This document shows positions 1-7,027 of a DNA stretch of 7,027 nt, piece by piece. The stretch covers positions 1 through 7,027 of the forward strand of contig URJB01000085.1 in the NCBI GenBank assembly GCA_900548145.1, read 5' to 3'. Position 1 is the stretch's first letter. Each line of letters opens with the position of its first letter. This DNA is from an uncultured Eubacteriales bacterium (lineage in GTDB: Bacteria > Bacillota > Clostridia > Christensenellales > Aristaeellaceae). Below the pieces are notes generated by a model that made no database searches, was not told where the DNA came from, and saw only the letters and a program-made list of their open reading frames with translations. The position numbers and the translations under genes were made by a program.

Positions 1-10
1 GGGAGCCGCA

Positions 11-130
11 CCAGACCGGCGAGCCGTGGCGCCTGTTGTGCCACGGCGGTAAAACCCCGGCCAAGCTGCATGTCTCACGAGCTGCCCCGCGCCCTTTGGC
101 GCGGAGTGGGGTGCAGGGGTACTACCCCTG
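11..130 (-). repeat. Structured tandem repeat unit, copy 1 (distal to leuS)
   Basis: This 120-base unit starts at CCAGACCGGCGAGCCG (11-26) and is followed at an exact 120-base offset by a second copy. The most conserved blocks are 11-26, GGTAAA(A)CCCCGG (48-60), CAAGCTGCATGTC (62-74) and the hairpin B region (84-95). Hairpin C here is perfect: CCGTGGC (24-30) pairs with GCCACGG (40-46), with an outer ACCG/CGGT helix. Hairpin B (87-93 with 98-104) is also a perfect 7-bp stem. The unit ends in the palindrome at 114-130. Identity to copy 2 is roughly 70% by eye, with compensating one-base indels. The minus strand is assigned from the base-pairing pattern. Confidence 0.8.
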
Positions 131-240
131 CCAGACCGGCGAGCCGCGAGGCCTGTCGCCGAGCAGCGGTAAACCCCGGGCAAGCCGCATGTCGTTCGAG
201 TAGCCCCGCGCCCTATGGACGCGGTGATGGGTCAAGGGCT

Positions 241-250
<10 letters not shown>
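131..250 (-). repeat. Structured tandem repeat unit, copy 2 (adjacent to and overlapping the leuS 3' end)
   Basis: This is the second copy of the 120-base unit, sharing the opening 16 bases, the GGTAAACCCCGG block (168-179) and CAAGCCGCATGTC (181-193). Hairpin B (206-212 with 218-224) differs from copy 1 by one stem substitution, C211/A219. That is a mismatch in plus-strand RNA but a G-U pair in minus-strand RNA. Hairpin C (144-150 with 160-166) is more degraded, keeping five of seven pairs on the minus strand, one of them G-U. The closing palindrome (233-250) differs in sequence from the one in copy 1 but is still fully paired, and it runs into the last two sense codons and stop codon of leuS. 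Confidence 0.8.
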
Positions 251-2664
<2,414 letters not shown>

Positions 2665-2713
2665 AGGTCTTCGACTCCTTTACGATTGGGTTAGTATGGC
2701 GCGGACGCCTGAG

Positions 2714-2742
2714 AAAAACAAATGAAGGGGGATCTTTTCATT
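2714..2742 (-). terminator. Weak terminator-like hairpin after the membrane-protein gene
   Basis: On the minus strand AATGAA (2742-2737) can pair with TTCATT (2726-2721) across a ten-base loop. A short TGTTTTT run follows (2720-2714). The stem is AT-rich and only 6 bp, and it overlaps the gene's TGA, so at best it would reduce transcription into leuS. No strong promoter is visible for leuS in the 73-base gap, which argues for some read-through. Confidence 0.25.
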
Positions 2743-4378
2743 GCACGACTTCGTCTGTCGGAACGAGCAGGGCAGCGTAACGCCATCCTTCCCAAACCAG
2801 ACGGGCTCCGTCGTGAGAAGCGGCAAAGCGATCCGCCTCCCCGTGCGGGACAAATACCACCAGTTCATCCGGCAGATTCTCCCGCTGACAATAGAACCTG
2901 CTTGTGCCCCAATGGTATACCTGAATTTCCTCTGGAGGAGCAGCGTCCTCATAGGGCAAAATGGTCAGGCTGCCATTGGAAAGCTCGATCATCACGTTTG
3001 CGTGCCAATAAGGCATCATGCCGTACTGATAGCCGTTTTCCTGCATAAACGCCACGCAATCGCGGCATTCGTCCGCACAGGTCAGATCCTGATGGGTCAG
3101 GCCGCTCCAAGTGTCCATGTTGCGGCGCTCCACGCGCAGATACCACGCGCTGTAAGCGCCTTGAAACAGGAAACACAGGGAAACCAGAAAACACAGGGCT
3201 TTTCGAGCGGTAAGTACGGGCGGATGATCGTCTAGTTCCAACGCCAGCGTCGGCAGCGCGAGAACAATGACCGGCACATAATACAATTCGTAAAAACGGC
3301 AGCCAGAGTCAAACACAAAAACCAGCGTGGTGGAGAACATGCTTAACGCATACAGTCCGCCCAGGAGACGCTGTTCCATCGTGCCGCCTTTGCGCAGGAA
3401 GCAGACGGAGCGATACAGTAGCCAGACAAAGCTGACCAGCGCTGCCGCCAGAGACAAACCGCGAATCCCGACCAGTGACAGAGCACTGTTTCGCACACCG
3501 ATAGCCGTCAGCCAGCCGTTCCAGATGTCGGCATAGCGCTGAGCCGTCTGAATCGGCGCATACCACGCGGAGGAGCTGTTGACGATCCCATAATAGGGCA
3601 GCAGCACGTGCTGGTTTACGACGAAACCCGCCAAAAAGCAGAGGCACGAGACAACCATCAGCAGCGTCAGCCGAAAGACTTCCGTATGAAGAAGCGCTTG
3701 CTGTCTCCAAGGTTTTCCGTACACCCACGGAGCTTTTCGGAACGCGCGAAGCAGTTCGACGATGCAGCCCACCAACAGGGGAATGCCGATCAACAGCATA
3801 TGGCGTATGCCGTTGAGGCCAACAAAAATCCAGAGCAGGCCCAGCAGGACGGCGGGGAGAAGGGCTTGTTTCAGCCCTTCTTTTCCGCAGCGCAGCGTCC
3901 AGAGCGTCAGGCCTATGATGAAAAACATATTGGCCAGATACAGGGTGTAATACAGGTGGTAAAGAACGATCCGAGCGTAAGGAATACTGAAGGGCAGCAG
4001 GGAAAGCGCAGCGACCGTTACCCGGGTTTTTCTGGAAAGACCCGCCTGACGGGTCATGAACAGGAAACTCAGCGCATAAATGGTCTGGACGGTGATCGTA
4101 CCAAGAACGCGCACCAGCGTCCACTGCCCGGTCAAAAGAAAGAAAAAGGAGAATACAGAGGACAGGTCCAGCGGCCGCACCTCGGTGGAATAGTAATAAT
4201 TGGTCGAAAACAGATCCTTCTCCCGGGCAAAAATATTGCCGCAGTACAGGAAATCAGACACATCGCCGTCCAAAACGTTTCGTGCCACATACACATCCAT
4301 GTACAGTGTCAGCAAAATGACAAGCCCAAGAAGGAGCCAATGACTCTGTTTTCGAAGTGTCCGCAGACATAACTTCAT
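2738..4378 (-). CDS. Polytopic membrane protein, GT-C glycosyltransferase-like architecture (unassigned)
   Basis: The protein is 546 aa and I cannot place it in a named family. It starts with a positively charged segment (KLCLRTLRK). About eleven hydrophobic segments follow, near residues 14-32, 75-92, 93-108, 117-138, 142-162, 171-187, 191-210, 233-256, 300-326, 337-356 and 364-413 (the last may be two). A roughly 130-residue hydrophilic C-terminal domain (about 415-546) is probably outside the membrane. The first loop carries an acidic DGDVSD (37-42), where GT-C enzymes that use lipid-linked sugars keep their acidic residues; a role in envelope glycan modification is inference only. CxxxCxxC occurs at 434/438/441. 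The ATG at 4378 was chosen because AGGAG (4385-4389) lies six bases upstream; the frame stays open to 4528, but that part overlaps gltX. The gene starts 17 bases after the gltX stop. Base composition is lower in GC (45-53% in counted rows) than in the flanking synthetases, and it uses TTA and CTA codons, unlike leuS. Acquisition by transfer is possible. Confidence 0.85.
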   Translation of the reverse strand: MKLCLRTLRKQSHWLLLGLVILLTLYMDVYVARNVLDGDVSDFLYCGNIFAREKDLFSTNYYYSTEVRPLDLSSVFSFFFLLTGQWTLVRVLGTITVQTIYALSFLFMTRQAGLSRKTRVTVAALSLLPFSIPYARIVLYHLYYTLYLANMFFIIGLTLWTLRCGKEGLKQALLPAVLLGLLWIFVGLNGIRHMLLIGIPLLVGCIVELLRAFRKAPWVYGKPWRQQALLHTEVFRLTLLMVVSCLCFLAGFVVNQHVLLPYYGIVNSSSAWYAPIQTAQRYADIWNGWLTAIGVRNSALSLVGIRGLSLAAALVSFVWLLYRSVCFLRKGGTMEQRLLGGLYALSMFSTTLVFVFDSGCRFYELYYVPVIVLALPTLALELDDHPPVLTARKALCFLVSLCFLFQGAYSAWYLRVERRNMDTWSGLTHQDLTCADECRDCVAFMQENGYQYGMMPYWHANVMIELSNGSLTILPYEDAAPPEEIQVYHWGTSRFYCQRENLPDELVVFVPHGEADRFAASHDGARLVWEGWRYAALLVPTDEVVQ

Positions 4379-4384
4379 TTTTCT

Positions 4385-4389
4385 CTCCT
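4385..4389 (-). promoter_or_regulatory. Ribosome binding site deciding the membrane-protein start
   Basis: AGGAG on the minus strand, six bases before the ATG at 4378, lies in the 17-base gap after the gltX stop. It favours this start over an upstream in-frame ATG at 4528 inside gltX, whose extra 50 residues are Arg/Pro-rich and look like out-of-frame gltX. Confidence 0.8.
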
Positions 4390-4395
4390 GTGCTC

Positions 4396-5859
4396 TTACC
4401 GGTTTTCCAGCCTCTCCACGCCCAGCTTCATGCGGCGCAGGGTCTCGTCCTTGCCCAGCAGGTAGGCGATCTCGGTGGCGCCGCCGGGGGTGGACTGCAG
4501 GCCGGAAATGGCGATGCGGACGGGCCACATGATCTGGCCGGTCTTCATTTCGTTCTTCTGGGCCAGTTCCATCAGCACGGCTTTGACGTTTTCCTCGCTG
4601 AAGTCCTCAAGGGCTTCCAGCACGGGCAGGGCCAGCTTCAGGGCCTTCAGGCTAATCTCCGGGTCGGTCTTCATCTTCTTGTGGGTGTAGATATCGATGT
4701 CGTACTCCGGCAGCTCCGCCAGAAAGCGGATCTGGTCGGGCACCCGGTTGAAGACCTCAGTGCGGGTGTGCATCAGGCTGGCTAGCATCCGATAGTCCAT
4801 GTTCTTGCCCGCCAGCACCTTGTCAAACCACGGGGTGGCCAGCTCCAGATATTCGTCCAGACTCATACGGGTGATGTATTCATGGTTGAACCAGTCCAGC
4901 TTTTCGGTGTTGAAGATGGCGGGGGACTTGCTCAGGCCGCTGAGATCGAAGGCCTCGATCAGCTCCTCCTTGGTGAAGAATTCCTTGTCGCCGTACTTCT
5001 TCACGTCCGGACACCAGCCCAGCAGGGCGATGAAGTTGATGATCGCGTCCTTGACGTAGCCCTGCGAGAGCAGATCCTCAAAGCTGGGGTCGCCGTAGCG
5101 CTTGCTCAGCTTGCGGCTGGCGTCCTTCATGACGGGGCTCAGGTGGATGTAGGTGGGCTTTTCCCAGCCGAAGGCTTCGTAGAGCAGGTTGTACTTGGGC
5201 GTGGAGCTCAGGTACTCGGTGCCGCGCATCACGTGGGTGATGCCCATCAGATGGTCGTCGATCACGTTGGCGAAGTTGTAGGTGGGCAGGCCGTCCTGCT
5301 TGATGAGCACGTTGTCGTCCAGCGTGTCGCAGGGGGCTTCCACGTGGCCGTAGAGCGCGTCGTCAAAGCTGGCGGTGCCGGTCAGGGGAATGTTCTGCCG
5401 GATGACGAAGGGCTCGCCGGACTTCATGCGGCGCAGGGCCTCCTCCTTGGGGATGTGCAGACAGTGCTTGTCGTACTTCCACTGCTCACCCTTGGCGGCC
5501 GCCGCGTCCCGGCGTTCCTGCAGTTCTTCCTTGGTGCAGAAGCAGGGATAGGCTGCGCCCTTCTCCACCAGCTCCAGCGCGTAGGGCATATACAGATCCC
5601 GCCGCTGGGTCTGGATGTAGGGGCCGTAATCGCCGCCCACGTCCGGGCCTTCGTCATAGTCCAGCCCGGCCAGACGCATACTCTTGTAGATCATGTCCAC
5701 CGCGCCCGGAACCTCCCGTTCCTGGTCGGTATCCTCAATGCGCAGGATGAACTTGCCGCCGTTCTGACGGGCGAACAGGTAGGTATACAGGGCGGTGCGC
5801 AGGCCGCCCAGATGCAGGTAGCCGGTGGGGCTGGGAGCGAAACGAGTACGAACGGTCAT
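4396..5859 (-). CDS. gltX: Glutamyl-tRNA synthetase (EC 6.1.1.17)
   Basis: This class I aminoacyl-tRNA synthetase attaches glutamate to tRNA-Glu in the cytoplasm. The protein is 487 aa, the usual bacterial length. The N-terminus FAPSPTGYLHLGGLRTAL carries the HIGH-type motif HLGG (16-19), and KLSKR is at 250-254. A zinc motif CxC-x24-CxH is visible at C106/C108/C133/H135, matching the E. coli-type GluRS zinc site. IEDTD (41-45) and the YNFANVIDDHLMGITHVMRG segment (194-213) complete the catalytic domain. The C-terminal helical anticodon-binding domain runs to the end, with a GLQSTPGG turn (453-460). I cannot tell from sequence alone whether it also charges tRNA-Gln, which would require an amidotransferase. 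AGGAGG (5867-5872) sits seven bases before the ATG. It is the first gene of the minus-strand cluster, behind a strong promoter, and is divergent from the LCP gene. Confidence 0.98.
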   Translation of the reverse strand: MTVRTRFAPSPTGYLHLGGLRTALYTYLFARQNGGKFILRIEDTDQEREVPGAVDMIYKSMRLAGLDYDEGPDVGGDYGPYIQTQRRDLYMPYALELVEKGAAYPCFCTKEELQERRDAAAAKGEQWKYDKHCLHIPKEEALRRMKSGEPFVIRQNIPLTGTASFDDALYGHVEAPCDTLDDNVLIKQDGLPTYNFANVIDDHLMGITHVMRGTEYLSSTPKYNLLYEAFGWEKPTYIHLSPVMKDASRKLSKRYGDPSFEDLLSQGYVKDAIINFIALLGWCPDVKKYGDKEFFTKEELIEAFDLSGLSKSPAIFNTEKLDWFNHEYITRMSLDEYLELATPWFDKVLAGKNMDYRMLASLMHTRTEVFNRVPDQIRFLAELPEYDIDIYTHKKMKTDPEISLKALKLALPVLEALEDFSEENVKAVLMELAQKNEMKTGQIMWPVRIAISGLQSTPGGATEIAYLLGKDETLRRMKLGVERLENR

Positions 5860-5945
5860 GGGAGAGCCTCCTGATTGCTGTGATAATCATGGAAAATGCC
5901 ATTCTCTGTGATGAAAACAAAGAAATGTAAGACTTTCCGGGTATC

Positions 5946-5973
5946 ATTATATACCAAAATGGCATTTTGTCGA
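5946..5973 (-). promoter_or_regulatory. Sigma-A-type promoter for gltX
   Basis: On the minus strand, TCGACA (5973-5968) is a five-of-six match to the -35 consensus. It is separated by 16 bases from a perfect TATAAT (5951-5946). A run of six A's just upstream of the -35 (plus-strand T's near 5977-5982) resembles an UP element. Transcription would begin near 5938, giving a leader of about 80 bases before the ATG at 5859, too short for a T-box riboswitch. It probably also serves the two downstream genes. Confidence 0.8.
5955..5969. promoter_or_regulatory. Candidate operator: palindrome in the gltX promoter spacer
   Basis: CAAAATG-G-CATTTTG is a perfect 7-bp inverted repeat around one base, filling the spacer between the -35 and -10 of the gltX promoter. 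The core AAAATGCCATTYT recurs in the opposite orientation in the transcribed leader (5893-5905). A second inverted repeat, GGTAT-n6-ATACC (5940-5955), surrounds the -10. The position suits a repressor or activator site, but AT-rich palindromes arise by chance and no regulator gene is in view. Confidence 0.4.
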
Positions 5974-6048
5974 ATGTTTTTTGGTTCCAAAGAGGGGAAA
6001 AACCTGCCATAGGCCCGAAAGCACGAAATTTTCCTTCTCCGGCGTTCA

Positions 6049-6054
6049 TATACT
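6049..6054 (+). promoter_or_regulatory. Possible -10 element for the LCP gene
   Basis: TATACT matches five of six -10 positions, but the expected -35 region (AAATTT, 6026-6031) is poor. Transcription would start almost at the ribosome binding site. An alternative is the extended -10 TGTGATAAT at 5879-5887, which would give a leader of about 185 bases. Neither is convincing. Confidence 0.2.
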
Positions 6055-6078
6055 GATCGGAAAGGAGGTCTTTGAGAA

Positions 6079-6972
6079 ATGAAAGAAACGAGGAAAAACC
6101 GGCGCTGGGGGACGGCCCTGCGGCGGGCCGCGGCGTTTTTTCTGTGCGCCGCCTGTCTGTTGGGAGGAACGGGGACAAGCCACGCGGAGGAAAAGCCCCT
6201 GCGCATTCTGCTGATCGGGGTGGATGCTTACGAAGATCAGGCGCGGGGACGCAGCGACACCATGGTATTGGTGCAGGCTGACCCGGCGGTGGGGGAGATT
6301 CGGGCGCTGTCCTTCCTGCGGGACTTGTACGTGTCCATTCCCGGCTGCGGAACCACCCGGCTGAACGCGGCCTATTCCTTCGGCGGGGAATCGCTGCTAA
6401 AGACCGCGCTGAAAAATAATTTTGGCGTGGAGGTCGACCGCACGGTGACGGTCAGCTTCGACTCCCTGTGCCATATTGTGGACGCGCTGGGCGGCGTGGA
6501 GCTGGAAGTGACGGAGGCGGAGCGGGAGCAGCTGAACGGCATTCTGGCGGCCTATAACCGGGGATTGGGACTGAACCCCGGCGACGGGCGGCTAAGCGGC
6601 AGTGGGACTGTCCATCTGACCGGCAAACAGGCGTTGAGCTACAGCCGCATTCGGAAGATCGACAGTGACTTCCAGCGGGCGGGGCGGCAGCAGAAGGTGC
6701 TGCAGGCCATGCTGGAAAGCGCCAAACAGATGAACTTCTTCACAATGGCCCGGCTGGCGTGGACCTGCCTGCGGGAAGTTCGTACCGATCTGACTTTGGG
6801 CGATCTGAACGCCCTGCTGCCGCTGGCCGCCGGCGGCGGGGAGACGAATATCTCCATGGGCCGGGTGCCCTTTGATGGGGCCTATGAGGATGCGACCATC
6901 GACGGGATGCAGGTGCTCCGGCCCGATCTGGAGCGGAACCGCACCCTCATCCGCCGTTTTTTGAGCAACTAG
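6079..6972 (+). CDS. LytR-CpsA-Psr (LCP) family protein, secreted cell-wall glycopolymer ligase
   Basis: LCP enzymes move glycopolymers such as teichoic acids or capsule from an undecaprenyl-pyrophosphate carrier to peptidoglycan outside the membrane. The protein is 297 aa, short for the family and essentially a bare LCP domain. A signal peptide is clear: a basic N-terminus (KETRKNRRWGTALRR), a hydrophobic core (17-30) and a likely cleavage after SHA (36). There is no lipobox, so it may be released or stay tethered by an uncleaved signal. Family motifs appear in order: RILLIGVD (42-49), GRSDTMVL (57-64), SFLRDLYVSIP (78-88), RLNAAYSFGG (94-103), GGVELEV (138-144), and DSDFQRAGRQQKVL (195-208), with the conserved arginines 81, 94, 200 and 203 for phosphate binding. 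AAGGAGG (6062-6068) lies ten bases before the ATG. It is transcribed divergently from gltX, with 219 bases between start codons. Confidence 0.93.
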   Translation: MKETRKNRRWGTALRRAAAFFLCAACLLGGTGTSHAEEKPLRILLIGVDAYEDQARGRSDTMVLVQADPAVGEIRALSFLRDLYVSIPGCGTTRLNAAYSFGGESLLKTALKNNFGVEVDRTVTVSFDSLCHIVDALGGVELEVTEAEREQLNGILAAYNRGLGLNPGDGRLSGSGTVHLTGKQALSYSRIRKIDSDFQRAGRQQKVLQAMLESAKQMNFFTMARLAWTCLREVRTDLTLGDLNALLPLAAGGGETNISMGRVPFDGAYEDATIDGMQVLRPDLERNRTLIRRFLSN

Positions 6973-7027
6973 CGTGTAGGTTTGTCAAACATATTGGACA
7001 ATGAACTCAATGGGGGAAAGCCAATGG

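Noticed and set aside
3055..3078. CxxxCxxC (residues 434/438/441 of the membrane protein) as a radical SAM cluster motif
   Set aside because: It lies in a short, probably extracellular domain after the membrane segments, with no room for a TIM-barrel core or other radical SAM motifs. A chance or disulfide arrangement is more likely.
4379..4528. N-terminal extension of the membrane protein from an ATG at 4528
   Set aside because: The 50 extra residues are Arg/Pro-rich and overlap gltX in another frame. The ATG at 4378 has a well-placed AGGAG and is followed by a typical charged N-terminus and first membrane helix.
4882..5874. 330-codon open frame on the plus strand across gltX
   Set aside because: It is also in antisense codon register, with the same compositional look. 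gltX on the minus strand has HIGH, KLSKR and zinc motifs plus a promoter and ribosome binding site.
5860..5938. T-box or other riboswitch in the gltX leader
   Set aside because: The leader from the predicted start site is about 80 bases, too short for a T-box. I see neither the conserved T-box sequence nor a terminator hairpin with a U run.
6973..7027. Intrinsic terminator after the LCP gene
   Set aside because: Only small AT-rich inverted repeats are present (GTTTG-T-CAAAC, and TTGTC with GACAA), with no GC stem followed by a T run. CAATG recurs three times without a clear role.

Overview
This is a 7 kb stretch of bacterial chromosome. It holds four genes, a divergent intergenic region and a tandem repeat at the left edge. 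Neighbouring genes have strong purine-rich ribosome binding sites. The core genes are fairly GC-rich, roughly 55-68% in rows I counted by hand. The synthetases look clostridial: a discriminatory-type GluRS with a Zn motif, and a LeuRS with paired CxxC knuckles. There is also a secreted LytR-CpsA-Psr (LCP) protein. Together these suggest a GC-rich member of the Clostridia, such as an Oscillospiraceae-like gut lineage. The phylum-level guess is reasonable; the family-level guess is weak.

Layout from right to left. On the minus strand, a clear sigma-A-type promoter (5946-5973) drives gltX (glutamyl-tRNA synthetase, 5859-4396). Seventeen bases after gltX comes an unassigned polytopic membrane protein gene (4378-2738), then a 73-base gap and leuS (leucyl-tRNA synthetase, 2664-241). 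This looks like one transcription direction, gltX - membrane protein - leuS. A weak terminator-like hairpin sits between the last two genes. On the plus strand, diverging from gltX, is an LCP-family cell-wall ligase gene (6079-6972). Positions 6973-7027 show only small inverted repeats and no convincing terminator. An ATG at 7024-7026, about 8 bases after a GGGGGA stretch, may begin another gene, but only four bases of it are visible.

The left 250 bases hold two diverged copies of a 120-base unit directly downstream of leuS. Each copy can form the same set of helices. Base changes between copies preserve pairing, including G-U pairs that are possible only in RNA read from the minus strand, the same direction as leuS. 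I do not recognise this element, and it is the best candidate here for something undescribed. The hairpin nearest leuS contains the leuS stop codon.

The two synthetases serve translation. The membrane protein and the LCP protein could both act at the cell envelope, but nothing in the sequence ties them together beyond proximity. The long open frames opposite leuS and gltX are codon-bias shadows and are not annotated.
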